DNA of 64,000 nucleotides from Amoebidium appalachense (GCA_963693365.1 CAVNZM010000013.1:5518001-5582000); one strand, 5' to 3'. Counted from the stretch's first letter, positions 30,111-42,052 are shown. A program made the numbers and translations. The notes: generated by a model not told the origin, from the sequence alone.

Positions 30111-31187
30111 CTTGCCGGGTGGGGGGGGGGGGGGGGGGGGGGGGCTTGCCGGAGGTTCTTGTTGTTTGGTTGTTTGAGCCCTAGAAGAAATTGCCTCTTT
30201 TTTCTTGGCGTGGAGGCTGTAGTTTTTTGATGTGGCTGGTTCTCCAAGCTTCTGTTTCTAATTGGCTTTATCGTCTTTCTTCTGACTGGCCGTGCCTGTA
30301 GGCCAGGAAAAGGCATGCCCGTTAACACGTATCTTTTGTTTGGTTGGCTGTGGTGACGTGTGGTTTCCGTTATATCTTTTCTCTTGGCTGATGTGTTATG
30401 TATCTTTCTTCCGATTACCTGTGCACGCGGATTCGCCTACTGTCTAACTTGCTGTTTTCTTGTAGTAATATTATTGGTATTCGATTGGCTGCAGTTTCTT
30501 TTTCTTGGCGTTCCTATTGGCCGTGTTGTTTTACCCTTTTACTGATTCTGTTTCCGATTGGCTGCAGCCACATTGCTCTCTTTCCCTATTGGTCGCATTA
30601 TTTTTATCTTCATTCTCATTGGTTGTCCATCTACAGACCAGGAGAAGATGCTGCCCCTTGGGGACCACACCATCATACTTCTTGCCGGGGAGCAGGGTGA
30701 CTGCACGAACTTTGGCGAATACATTCAGGCCAACGTCAGACTTTACGCAATGAAAAACGGTATGTACAGAATGCCCCTTCCCTTCCGTCCCTCTCCCCCT
30801 ACTCTCGTCTCCTCCCGTCCGCTCCCGTCTTCATGTCTTTCTTTGGGAGGGCACAGGGACTCCTCACACACCCTGATGATGTGCTCGGTTCAAGTATTCT
30901 TTGCCTGCACGTTGTAATACAGTCTTGAGTGATTTTATGCACACAACCCCACCCCCCACCCCACCCCCACCCCTCGCATTCTCATCCGAAACACAAACCC
31001 ACAAGCACGCACGCACAGGCATACACAACACACACACACACGTGCGTACACACACGCACACACACACACACACGAGCATGCGCGCACACACACGCACACA
31101 CACACGGAGGAAAGAGGAGGCAAGGAGTATTTAGGTATCTGTGGGTGATGTGTTTTTGGCGTGGTTTTGTTCTAAATTGTGCACTCC

Positions 31188-31218
<31 letters not shown>

Positions 31219-31520
31219 TTTACCCACCAATTTATACTCTCCCCCCCCCTCCCCCCTCCCCCTGAGCCTCATACCTCATACCCCACTGCAACACACACAC
31301 ACGCACGCACACACATGCGCGTGCGCATGCACACACGCATATGCACACACAGACGCATGCATACACACAGATACATCCTAACCCTCCCCTTCCTCCTCAC
31401 TTCCCCCGCACCCACCCGCACACACACACACCCACTCTTCCTCCCTTCCCCCCCCCCCCCCCCCCCCCCCCCCCCCATTTGGGAACCTCGCTCTTTCTCT
31501 CTCTCCTCCCGTTGCCCCTC

Positions 31521-31564
<44 letters not shown>

Positions 31565-31599
31565 CCGGGAACGTCTTTCGCTCTCTCCTCCCCTTGCCC

Positions 31600-31630
<31 letters not shown>

Positions 31631-31944
31631 AAAAAAAACCGGGGACTTTGCTCTTTCTCTCTCTCCTCCCCTTGCCCCCTTCCCCTCAACCGGCCTCAAC
31701 CGGGCCTCAACCGGGAACCTTGCTCTTTCTCTCTCTCCTCCCCCCCTCCCCCCCCCCCCCCCCCCCGCAATTGATGACTTGGCCCTCCCTGAGGATGGGC
31801 TCTGCTTATGACGCATGCTGTGCGCATGGCTGATGTTGCATACTTGAATGTTCGCCTTTGCATTTGTCCTTCGTGTATGCGTACCTCGTACCGTGTTCCG
31901 CATTCAAACCCCCCCCCCACCCCGCCCCCCCCCCCCTCCCCTCC

Positions 31945-31982
<38 letters not shown>

Positions 31983-32367
31983 TCTCTCTCTGTCTGTCTC
32001 TTTCTCGGCCAATCAATGCTATTCATGCTGAGTGCATGCCTGTGTGCATCTGTACATATTTTGAGCACACCATCCACCTCCCTCACACATATCGGCCACT
32101 GACCCTAAGTACTGTGTGCAGGTACCCCCCTGTCCACACACGCCATTGCAAACTTCACACGGGGAGAACTGGCAAAGTCCATCAGAAGCAGAGTACGTAT
32201 GCCGTGCTCTCCCCCCCCCCCCCCCCCCCCCCCCCCGCGCGGCGCCTTTTCCAACACATGCGCAAATAAATACACACCAAGAATGCACACACATGACTCG
32301 CGCGCGCGCGCGCACACACACACACGCGCGCGCGCGCGCACGCAACGAGACATGCACACATTCGCAG

Positions 32368-32401
<34 letters not shown>

Positions 32402-33047
32402 ACAAACACACACACACACAACTACACACACACACACACACACATGCACGCACGCAACCAGACACGCACACATACGCAGGCACACATACACACCCACACA
32501 GTACGAACCACCACTACCACCACCTCCCCCCCCCCCCCCCCCAGGGAAGTATCGACTTAGGTATCGACGGGGGAGCTTCCTAGAAGCCCCGTCTCCTGAG
32601 TTCCTATCTATATTTTTCTTGCTTCTGCTTACTGCTGCAACTTTAACCCCCGGCCTTTCCCACTGCCCTTGCCTGCATAAGCAACCCTGCTCGTCTCTGA
32701 TCAAGACGGGTGACCTACTCATGTTCAAGTGAAACAGTATCTGAGTTGGGTTTCGTTAACGAGGGGAATAGGTCGAAACTCGGGTACTGTGGATGACGTG
32801 GGCCCCCCCTGAGGATGGGCTCTGCTTATTATGCATACTCTTTATGTATGGCTTGCATTCTGCATCGTGTTATCCGTTTGTTCTTGTGTACTTCGTACTT
32901 TTTGACGCATTCAAAACCCCCCTCCCCTCCCCCCGAGTATGGTCTCTGCCTATTATACATGCTCTTTATGTGGTTTGCACTCTGCACCGTGTTGTCCGTT
33001 GTTTTTGTGTACTCTGTACTTCATAGCGCATTCAAACCCCCCCCCCC

Positions 33048-33078
<31 letters not shown>

Positions 33079-33651
33079 CCACTCCCACCCCACCTTCGCC
33101 CTGCGCCGACTATATTTAATAGCTTCATACTTTGAGCTGGAACCTAAAAACTTCCCCCACCCCCAACCTGCACTTAACTTTGCATACCCCCTCCCCGTGG
33201 GCCCCCCTGAGGATGAGCTCTGCTTATTATGCATACTCTTTATGTATGGTTTGCATTCTGCATCGTGTTATCCGTTGTTCTTGTGTACTTCGTACTTTTT
33301 GACACATTCAAACCCCCCTCCCCCTCCCTCCCTCCCCCCCCCCCCCCTCCTTCCTCCCCCCGTCCCCGCCCCCACACACACGACACATCCTCTCGATGCA
33401 CGCTCCCTGGGTGTGCTCTGCAATTTAAATGTTTACTATGTACTATATAACGCGTTCTACCCCCCTCCCCCACTTTACCGGCCTGTCCCATCCGTCGGCT
33501 CTCTACGTCCTGTAATCCCCCACCCCACCCCCCCTCTACGTACACATCACACTGTGTATCAAACCACATACCATCCCCCTCGCCCCCCTCTACCTATCTG
33601 CGCTGCTTACATACTTTGTATCAAACCACATCATCCCCCCCCCCCCCCCCC

Positions 33652-33683
<32 letters not shown>

Positions 33684-34443
33684 AAAAAAAAAAAACTCAA
33701 CCCCGTGACTCCCCCCCCCCCCCCCCCCCTTTTTTTTAGGATGAGCTCTGCGTATTTTACAGACTGTACTCGGTGTGTTTTTTGCACTCTGCTCTGTATT
33801 GTCCGTTACTGACTGTGTACACTTGTGCTATATATTACATCCTATCCTATCCTCCCCCCCCCCCCCCCCCCCCCCCCCAACATCTTCACCGTTTTGCTCA
33901 CCTTGCTTGCATAAGCAACCCTGCTCGTCTTTGATCAAGACGGGTTGACCCTCCCAAGTTCAGTTGATGCTGCTGTCGGAGTTGGAGAGTCGTATATACG
34001 CGGGCTAAGGGAAACTCAGACGCAATTTGTGACTTGGGCCCTCCCTGAGGATGGGCTCTGCTTATGACGCATACGGTGCGCATGGCTGATGTTGCATACT
34101 AGATGTTTGCCTTTGCATGTGCCCTGCACATGCTTCTCATCGTGTAAGCGTACATTGTACCGTGTTCCGCATTCAACCCCCCCCCCCCCCCCCCCCTCTC
34201 CGCCCATCTGCGTTTTACACAGCATATTAACCACATTCTAACCGCGGCATCCCCCCCCCCCCCCCCCCCCCCAGTCACCGTACCAATGCCAGGTTCTGAT
34301 TGGTGGCTATGAGGGCACTGGTGAGGCCGTGCTGTACTGGCTGGACTACCTTGGTACTATGACAAAGGTGCCCTTTGCAGCCCACGGCTATGGTTCGAAC
34401 TTCACCCTGGGTCTGTTGGACCGCAAGTACAAGCCAGGTGTGT

Positions 34444-34476
<33 letters not shown>

Positions 34477-34924
34477 TGGTGGTGGGGGGGGGGGGGGGGA
34501 GTGATGTGCTTATGTAAATGTTGTGTGCGGGTGGGTGTGTGTGTGCACTTTTATTGTGTGTGTGTGTGCACCTTTATTTTCGGAGGGAGGGGGAGGGGGA
34601 GGAGGGGGGGGGGGGGGGGGGGGGGGGGAGAGGGGGGGGGGGGGCTCGGTTGGCTGCGTGTGTGTGCAGGGATATGTGTGGATGTGTGTGTGTGTGCTTG
34701 TGTGGCTGAGTGACTTGGGTGGTGGGTGGGGTGGTCCGCGCACGCGGGGTCGCACGGGGGGGGGGGGAGGGGGAGGGGATAGGGGAGTATGCGGATGCCT
34801 TGGGTTGTATACCTTTTCACACGTTTTCCGCCCGGCTAGTATAGTTTGCCGTTGTGATGTACACATAGAGACCAACACATACCCACTTCTAACCGAGACC
34901 ACCATCGCCTTCCTTCCCCCCCCC

Positions 34925-34963
<39 letters not shown>

Positions 34964-35364
34964 ATGTACTCACGCGCCTGGGCACACGCACTCAAACATG
35001 CACATGCACACACACACACTCGCACATGCGCGCGCGCGCTCACACACACACACACACACACACATACACACACACACACACATTCACACACGCACACACG
35101 TACCCCTGCGCGGACATCCCTACACGTACACGTACACGCACACTTACACATGCATTTTCCCCATATCCGCACACACACACACACACACACGTATACTTAC
35201 ACATGCACACACGTACACACATACACACAGACATCACCCTTGACGAGGCGGTGTCTGCGCTCAAGGCGTGCTTTGCCGAACTCAAGACACGGTTCCTCAT
35301 CAACCTGTCAGACTACACCGTCAGAGTCGTCGACAAGGACGGCGTGCGTGACGTTGCTCTGTGA
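28388..35364 (+). CDS. PSMB2: 20S proteasome subunit beta type-2 (beta-4)
   Basis: Structural, non-catalytic beta-ring subunit of the 20S proteasome. Exons: 28388-28478, 30637-30759, 32122-32192, 34275-34437, 35231-35364; phases agree throughout and the product is 193 residues (human PSMB2 has 201). The start [20 protein letters not shown] lines up with the family N terminus, which lacks the propeptide and N-terminal Thr nucleophile of the catalytic subunits. Other family blocks are [40 protein letters not shown] (here VPFAAHGYG) and [12 protein letters not shown]. Introns are long for such a small gene (2158, 1362, 2082 and 793 bp). Intron 3 alone carries about six copies of the poly(C)-tailed element. 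Confidence 0.96.
30240..30630. promoter_or_regulatory. Cluster of ATTGG (inverted CCAAT) motifs in PSMB2 intron 1
   Basis: About six ATTGG motifs, several as ATTGGCTG or TATTGG, occur between 30240 and 30630 in an otherwise T-rich stretch just before exon 2. They could be NF-Y sites or the remains of a degenerate tandem repeat. Position and density are what the sequence shows; function is inference. Confidence 0.35.
31478..31765. repeat. Minisatellite with C-rich spacers, about four units
   Basis: Four copies of a unit like CCGGGAACCTTGCTCTTTCT followed by CTCTCCTCCCCTTGCC are separated by poly(C), and once by C(n)A(18). The array sits in PSMB2 intron 2 and directly abuts a copy of the poly(C)-tailed element at 31768. 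Confidence 0.75.
31768..31920 (+). repeat. Poly(C)-tailed dispersed element, truncated copy
   Basis: Starts GCAATTGATGACTTGG, runs through GAGGATGGGCTCTGCTTATG and CGCATGGCTGATGTTGCATA, and ends TTCCGCATTCAAA followed by poly(C). It corresponds to the 3' half of the full copy at 60479. Confidence 0.85.
32660..32920 (+). repeat. Poly(C)-tailed dispersed element, diverged subfamily copy
   Basis: The head contains GCATAAGCAACCCTGCTCGT. A middle part unlike the 60479 copy follows (GAGTTGGGTTTCGTTAACGA, AGGTCGAAACTCGGGTACTG), then GAGGATGGGCTCTGCTTATT and the end TTGACGCATTCAAAA plus poly(C). Shares its subfamily features with the copy at 57750. Confidence 0.8.
32934..33060 (+). repeat. Poly(C)-tailed dispersed element, 3' fragment
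   Basis: Begins GAGTATGGTCTCTGCCTATT and ends AGCGCATTCAAA plus poly(C). A diverged 3' end of the same family, directly behind the 32660 copy. Confidence 0.7.
33199..33320 (+). repeat. Poly(C)-tailed dispersed element, 3' fragment
   Basis: GTGGGCCCCCCTGAGGATGA at the start, TACTTCGTACTTTTTGACAC near the end, then ATTCAAA plus poly(C). Close to the subfamily of the 32660 copy. Confidence 0.75.
33738..33878 (+). repeat. Poly(C)-tailed dispersed element, diverged 3' fragment
   Basis: TTAGGATGAGCTCTGCGTAT opens it; TGCTCTGTATTGTCCGTTAC matches the family in the middle; the end is a CTATC repeat plus poly(C) instead of ATTCAAA. Confidence 0.5.
33880..34198 (+). repeat. Poly(C)-tailed dispersed element, full-length copy
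   Basis: Starts ACATCTTCACCGTTTTGCTC, has the hairpin-rich head (TTGCTTGCATAAGCAA, then CTCGTCTTTGATCAAGACGG), and ends TTCCGCATTCAA plus poly(C). It is about 300 bp long and co-linear with 60479-60783. It lies in PSMB2 intron 3 on the sense strand. Confidence 0.88.
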
Positions 35365-35389
35365 GCAAAGACAGGAGTGTTTGTATGAA

Positions 35390-35395
35390 AATAAA
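35390..35395 (+). terminator. Polyadenylation signal AATAAA of PSMB2
   Basis: Canonical AATAAA 26 nt behind the PSMB2 stop codon, in unique sequence. This predicts a very short 3' UTR of about 40-55 nt. Confidence 0.7.
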
Positions 35396-35558
35396 GGGTA
35401 CTTTTGCAGTATAATGAATGGTTTGTGTATGTATGGCACACTTGGCACAAGAATGCCGGATGTAACCATAATTCTGCTATTATAATATGCGCTCGTGCAC
35501 GAGTGAGCCAACACATACATATCCACACACATAAACCCCCTCTCTGTAGATCTACCGA

Positions 35559-35610
<52 letters not shown>

Positions 35611-36570
35611 AAAAAAAAAAAAAAAACAAAAAAAACAAAACAAAAAAAAAACAGAACAAAAACACAATGACCATGTGGTAAACCGTGTGATCACATGAAC
35701 TTCAGTCACTGTGTACACGAACCAGCCCGCCGCAATCAGGGCTAGGGTGCCCCCTTGAGATAATCGCTTAGGTGCCACGGTGTACACGGGCACACATGTG
35801 ATACATGTACATGTACATGGACACATGGGTGTGTGTGTACATGTAGGGGCACTGCATTATTCCTATTTTTATATGAGTTGTATTATGCATAGCAACTCGA
35901 TGATGATGTACGTATATGACGTCGACTTAGTCTAGCTAGCTAGCATGTATATTGAGCCGACGTACGCCGCGGTATACGGGGAGTCCGGCATCTGCCCCTA
36001 TGACAATCATTTACAAAGAACCGTTGACGGCGGCGCAGTAGACACACGTACACCGAACGCTGCACAGGGCGGGGAGAGAGAGAGGTGGTGGTAGTGGTGG
36101 TGGTGGTGGTGGTGGTGGTGGTGGTGGTGGGGGGGGGGGGGGGGGGGGGGGGGGGGGATAGAGACATAAATGTGCGCAATAGCAAAAAAAGATATTTGCG
36201 ATGTTGCTGGCGACGGACAAGTATACGTACTTGCTGCAACTCAACCGGGCGCCTTGAAGTTTTCCGCCTTCCCGCCAAAATTCTATATTTAGTTTATCTT
36301 TTTGATCTTCTGTTTTGATTGGCTACTTATGTCATTTGTGGGATCCCCAATTGCAAAGATCGTAATGTGCACATCGCGGCCGGGTCTGTGCAACTGTAAG
36401 GGGTTTACACACTTTTTATTGCGTGGACACTGCCGGAGGCCCAGCCACATTCGACGGCCTACTGCGTTTTCCAGCGCAGCCAATCAAATGCAGCCAGTGA
36501 CATATGTACATGCTAGGCAACAATGGGCGCCATCGCAGTATATGTGGAGGGGGGAGGGGAGGGGGAGGAA

Positions 36571-36636
<66 letters not shown>
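36571..36636 (+). repeat. 66-nt G homopolymer
   Basis: Uninterrupted G run inside the CCAAT-rich region upstream of the exon at 37243. Confidence 0.9.
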
Positions 36637-36637
<1 letters not shown>

Positions 36638-37242
36638 GGGGAGTAGGGTTGTTGCTTTTAAATCTAAATTCTTCTATGGTGCTGTTGTTGCGCGTATACG
36701 GCTGCGTATTACCTTCCACTGGAAAACAGACCGGGCCCCGGCACCCTGTAATAGGTCAAACAAGCTTAGGTAGCAAGGCAAGGTGCTTCCTTTTCTCCAC
36801 TATTTAGGGTTCATTGACACTCACAGCAAGATACGGCTCCTATGTATGTAGCAACCTGGGCACTTCCGGACTCTGCCCTCTAGCCGTTGTACGATAGGTT
36901 TTTAGTTTTTTCATCGACAGAAAGTGGGGATCCGATGATCTCTGCATCTCTGCTGCTGGCCATGGGATCCGATTGGGCCGAGGCTCCTCTTTTATTGGCT
37001 ACCTTAATAGGTAGTTGTTTCAAGGGTTTGATTGGTCACAAGTTTGCGCCAAAAACATTCCTAAGATTCCGGCAACGACCTTTTCTATTTTCAGTGACAC
37101 CGTGTTGCCGAGTCCACACTCACTGCTTAGCTAAGTGAATGAGTGACAGAACGACATTACGTTAACGGCAGCCCATGTAGGATTTAGCGAACGGACAAGA
37201 CTATTCATTTCCTCTTTGCTACGAGTACCCTCCTACCGTGCC

Positions 37243-37307
37243 ATGGTTTTGACCTCTTGGAAAGCAGACCACCATGTTGCTAAGAAGTGGGACCCGGCGT
37301 CTGGCTG
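37243..37307 (+). CDS. Candidate first coding exon of an unresolved gene
   Basis: ATG followed by 21 codons (MVLTSWKADHHVAKKWDPAS...) and a strong GTAAGT donor at 37308. It lies just behind the CCAAT-rich region. Composition is ordinary coding-like, unlike the repeat-derived frames nearby. It ends in phase 2, whereas the F-box exon at 39378 needs phase 1, so at least one more exon would be needed to join them; none was recognised between. It may belong to the F-box gene or be a separate small gene. Confidence 0.35.
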
Positions 37308-39122
37308 GTAAGTTATGATCCCACCCTTTCCTGTTTTCCTGTTTTCCTGTTTTTCTCCTTTCTTTTATCCAGCCTGACACATCAGCTTGCAGCCTGGACA
37401 CAAAAAGGGCTCTTGATGCGTTTGTCTGAACAGTTTGTGGCACGGATATTTTTTATTCTGTTCTCTTGGCTCTACTCCACTTTATGTCCACAGGTTTATT
37501 GCAATGGGTGCATGCAGGCTCACACAGGCTTTACCACGCGCACTTGCTTCCCCATTATTCCCAGTCTGCGTGCTGCCTGCACAAGCTTAGAAAAGCAATT
37601 CTCTGCAGCACACATTAACCGTCCCTCCCCCCCCCCCCCCCTCCCTCCCCTCCCCCTCCCCCCTCCTCCACCGCCTCTGGATCTGCACAAGATCGTTTTC
37701 CTGTGGTCAATCACACAGAGTTTTCTCCCTGGTATTCCATTCTATTCTGTTGCACGTCCTTCTCTGAAGTGGGATATAAACGTAAGAATAGTATTTGACA
37801 CTCATGTAGTTGCGCATTTCGAAAATGCATGCACATGTCCCATGCAAGTGCACCAGACGCACCTACTCCGTTTCCACGCACGCACAAGCACACACACACA
37901 GGCACGCGCACACACGCACACGCACACGCACACGCACACGCACAAGCACACACAAACGCACACATACACACATTGCTCCTTCGTCTTCCACCTGTGCTTA
38001 CATGCACACACACATTCAAGCAGCATGTCCTGTCACACAGTTGCAAACAGTTAGGCACTGAGATATTCCTTGGAACGGAAACGCCCACCCACCCACCTAC
38101 CCTCCCACGCACACATTCCCATGCACCCTATGCACTCAAACACCAATGCACTTACGCACGATTGGGCCCATGCATGCGCGCATCCACGCACAGCGCACAT
38201 GTACACCCTTCACACATGTGCACGCTTCGAACTTATTTTGCTGCAGGCTTTGTACTCCTGCTAATTGATACTTTTTTTTACGTAACCTGACGGAATTTGT
38301 GTTGTTCAGTTTGTGGAGCCCTCCGCCCCCCTCCCCCCTCCCCCCTCCCCATACCCCTCCTCTCCTTCGCCCCCCCCTCCCCCCCCGCCCCCCACCACCT
38401 CCCCCTGGGGGGGTTATGGTTGTTGGGATGAGTATATTACTGAGTGTTGTGTTGTCCCCCCGGTGGTCGTCCTTGTCCCAGTATGATGCGACGTGTATAC
38501 ACTTCACATGTACTTTCAGTATATGATAATTATAATACGCCTACACACCCTTGGGCACCCTCCCCCCCCCCCCTCTCCCTTTCCCTCCCTCCGCGCCCTC
38601 CCTCCCTCCCCCCCCCCCCCTCCCTGCTCACACATGCCAACTCCCCGCCACTCCCTACCTTATACCCAGTTCATAGGCATAGGGCACACACACATTCCCC
38701 CTCACATACGTGCACTTTCTTTCTCCGCCCACCTGTATAGTTATCCGTATCTCTCACCACTGTCTGACTTTTCCTCTCTCCATGCCTTGTTTTCTCAATT
38801 CTACTGCTCATTCCTCTTCAAGCATCACACACCTCCGTTTATTTTCCTTTTATGCATGCCCCAGTTATTGACGTGTCGAAAGGCATACACGATGGGAAAC
38901 AATCAAATCTGATACGCAGAGGCAACCGCATGAACACCACACACAAACACACACACGCAGGCCCACATACACATGCATAATACACATGCATGCATACACC
39001 CACATGTACACACTATCAGCCTTGCACACAAAATGCTCTGAACCTGGTTACCCCTCCCCCCCACCACCTCCTCCTCCCACCTCCCCACACACACAGATAC
39101 ACATACATGCACACCTGCAGGC

Positions 39123-39156
<34 letters not shown>

Positions 39157-39377
39157 TATCCACACACACAAATACACACACACACCCAGTACATGTGCAC
39201 ACTGGCTTCCCCCCCCCCCCCCCCCCCCCCCCCCCTCCCCCACCTCCCCCCCTCCATCTCCCCCCCCCTCCCTCCCTCCCCTCCTTCCTCACCCCCTCCC
39301 TCCCTCCATCCCACCACCCCTCCCTCCCACCCCTCCCCCTCCCTCTGCTTGTGTTCTAACAATCATAACCATCCCAG
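37308..39377. other. Intron or spacer before the F-box exon, C- and CA-rich
   Basis: Holds unique T-rich DNA (37320-37620), C-rich stretches (37624-37672, 38325-38405, 38560-38630, 39204-39350) and CA-rich DNA (37880-37970, 38940-39190). No exon was recognised. The last bases, ATCATAACCATCCCAG, look like a branch-point-like and acceptor sequence for the exon at 39378. Confidence 0.4.
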
Positions 39378-41234
39378 GCCACAGCCACCTGCTAGCCCTA
39401 CCCCCCGAGCTTGTCACCCACATCATTCGGTTTCTACCGTTGGCCGACCGTAAAAACTTTTCTCTGGTGTGCCGCTGCTTCTGCGCTCTCGCACGGTCCC
39501 CCCGGGCCGGACTCGTAACCCTCTACATCCCGCAAATCAAATTTACGGAACTAAACAGAACGGGAATTTTGTTTCCAAAGGTGGAAGACCTCAAACCATG
39601 GGGTGAAGCGGTCGGTTCGGTTCGAGTGCATATGAGGGGTTCGGCACAGACGGCGAATTTGACTGACGACGTACGGTTTGCACTAAAACAAACGCTCACG
39701 TCACTACAAAACACGATTGCGCTTCACGTGAATTGGGAGCACAATATGGGTGAGAGATACTGGAAGGAGGTGTTTTTTTTTGGTGGTCGCGGCACTTGGG
39801 AACAGAGTGCGGGAGGTGAACGTTGAATCTTGCGCCTACGGTAGTGGGGACAAAGTTTCTGAGTGCATTGCCTTCATATGGGAACATTGCACACTCGTGG
39901 AGAGAGTCGACATCACATGCAACACGGCGTCCGACTTACCGACATTGCAACCCAGGACGAGCATAAAGCAAGTGGCGATCAATTGCAAAAACAGCGACAT
40001 TCTTCAGTGGGTTATAGGTGCGTGCCCGAACGTTGAAAGGATTAAAACATCATTTCGCTGGGGTCTCAATCATACCATGTCGGTATTGCAAACATACTCA
40101 AACCTCACCGACATAGAAATATTTCTGAACCCGCAGCTTCAGATGCATGGGCAGGCCCCTAGCACGCCCGTCGAGATACCCTACTTTCCCAGTTTGGAAG
40201 TTTTTAAAGTTAAAGCTCAGCAGCCATTGGATGTGAGATCGTTGGGGTCATGTTTGCGTTTGCGCGAATTTTCCATTCAATGTACGAAATTACCGACGGA
40301 CCTACCGATTTTCGAATCTCCGCGACTGGAATCGGTTGAGATCGAGCTATACACCCATTTGCCGATTATGCACATGAGCGGATTTTCTTTTCTCTCGGCG
40401 CAAGCACACATTCTAAAGAGACTCAAACTTGACTTCGTACGTCTGGGTCTCAATTCCCTCACACAATTCACGGCGCTCACTTCGCTCGTTCTCAAGAACT
40501 GCATCTGTAGGTCAGTGGATAGACCGGCCGGGGAAATTCAGTTCCCCCTAGACCGCCACCCCCACCTCCAGCACCTGGAAATTCACGACCATTTTTATTT
40601 CTGCAGAGGAAATTTGGTTGGGGTTCATGCCACCAAAGACCACCAGTGCCTCAGAGTCGTAGAGTTGAACGGTTTGGCCAGGTTGCGCGAGGTGAATTTT
40701 CTAGCACAGTGCGTGTCGCTTCAGAGGCTAGCTTTGATAGATTGCCCTGACCTAGACATGCACACAGTAAGCCCGCCGCCGTCCGTCGCCGAAATTTACG
40801 TCGAACGGGTGCGAGGAACGACACTTTTTCCGATGGCCAACTACCCATACCTCCGCCAAATCACACTCCGTGGGTGTGTTCTTCGTTCCCTCGGAGATGG
40901 GCCCGTTCATACACCGGCGCTAACCAGCGTCACTATCGAAGGTTGTGAGGAATTGAGAGAAATACGTTTACTCGCACAGATCCCCGCGCTCAGAACGCTC
41001 ACCATTCACAACGTGAGCAAGGTGCGCAGTGTGGCGTGTCTGCGTGGACATAGTGAACTGCAGCGCGTGGATTTGTTTATGCCCAAAGTCTCTCTCTTGC
41101 CCCTTGCCGAGTGCCCCAACATAAAGAGTGGCTCGGTTCGACACGTTCACAAGTGGAGTAACGGGCTAAGGGCAGTGGCAAACCAGGAGAAGCGAATCGC
41201 CGCCCTCGAAACTGCTCTAAGCAAAAGACAATAG
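39378..41234 (+). CDS. F-box and leucine-rich-like protein, one frame break, 5'-partial
   Basis: A single exon of 1.86 kb, long for this locus. The N-terminal part reads LLALPPELVTHIIRFLPLAD, then RKNFSLVCRCFCALARSP, a clear F-box that would recruit a substrate to an SCF ubiquitin ligase through Skp1. The rest (about 570 residues) has irregular leucine-rich-like strands such as LREFSIQCTKLPTDLP, LTSLVLKNC, LQRLALIDCPDLDMH and LRTLTIHNV. It ends in a short basic coiled segment, ALETALSKRQ, and TAG. The frame changes by one at a run of nine T (39773-39781). Removing one T joins both halves into about 618 codons (EVFFLVVAALGN). The upstream exon supplying one base and the start codon was not found. 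Confidence 0.8.
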
Positions 41235-41477
41235 CGCGGCTGCAGGTGTGTAGGAGCCCGTCCCCCCCCCCCCCCCCCCCCCCCCCCCTCCCCCCCTCCC
41301 TACCCCCGCGCCCTCCCTCCCCCCCCCCCCCCCCCCCCCTCCTCTTCCCCCACCATCACACCAACCATCACCACACACATCCACGCACACCCACACACAA
41401 ACACACACACACACACACACACATACACATGTGTGCGCGCATGCACGACACACACACACACACACTACACACACACA

Positions 41478-41508
<31 letters not shown>

Positions 41509-41514
41509 GCGCGC

Positions 41515-41581
<67 letters not shown>

Positions 41582-42052
41582 CCACACACACACACACACA
41601 CACACACCAGACCCCACCCTTCTCCTCTGCACCCCTCACCTTCCGTTCTCCGCAGCACGCACACTCCTACTACATTTTTTCTTCTGTTCTTTCGTTACTC
41701 AAATGTTCACCCCACCTAGTCCCTCGTGATTACGAGCCTAAACATTCTACCCCCCCCCCCCCAAAAAAAAAAAAAAAAAAAAAAAGAAAGAAAGAAAAGA
41801 AAAGAAAAGAAAAAAGGTAACGTAAAGAAAAGAAAAAAACAACTTGTTGTATGCCCCATGGTGCACCATCTGCTATGTGCGTAGATTGTCGTGAATGTGT
41901 ATTTCCTGCTTGGTAACATTTTTAGACCCCTCCTTTAACAACCCCTCCCCCTAGTATGGTAGCACGTATACACAAGCCCAGTGAACCCCCTCCAACCCCC
42001 TCCCCTCCCTCCAAACACACACACAACCACAAAACACACACACACACGCACG

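Larger units (their letters stand above)
35365..37242. other. Intergenic region and CCAAT-rich promoter candidate
   Basis: Behind the PSMB2 3' end lie a C(n)A(n) block (35560-35606), unique DNA, a (GGT)n/poly(G) block (36085-36157) and a 66-nt G homopolymer (36571-36636). Between 36310 and 37040 there are at least five CCAAT-type motifs in both orientations: GATTGGCTAC near 36317, GCCAATC near 36479, GATTGGGCC near 36971, ATTGGCTACC near 36994 and GATTGGTCAC near 37030. This fits a TATA-less promoter for the exon that starts at 37243. Confidence 0.45.
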
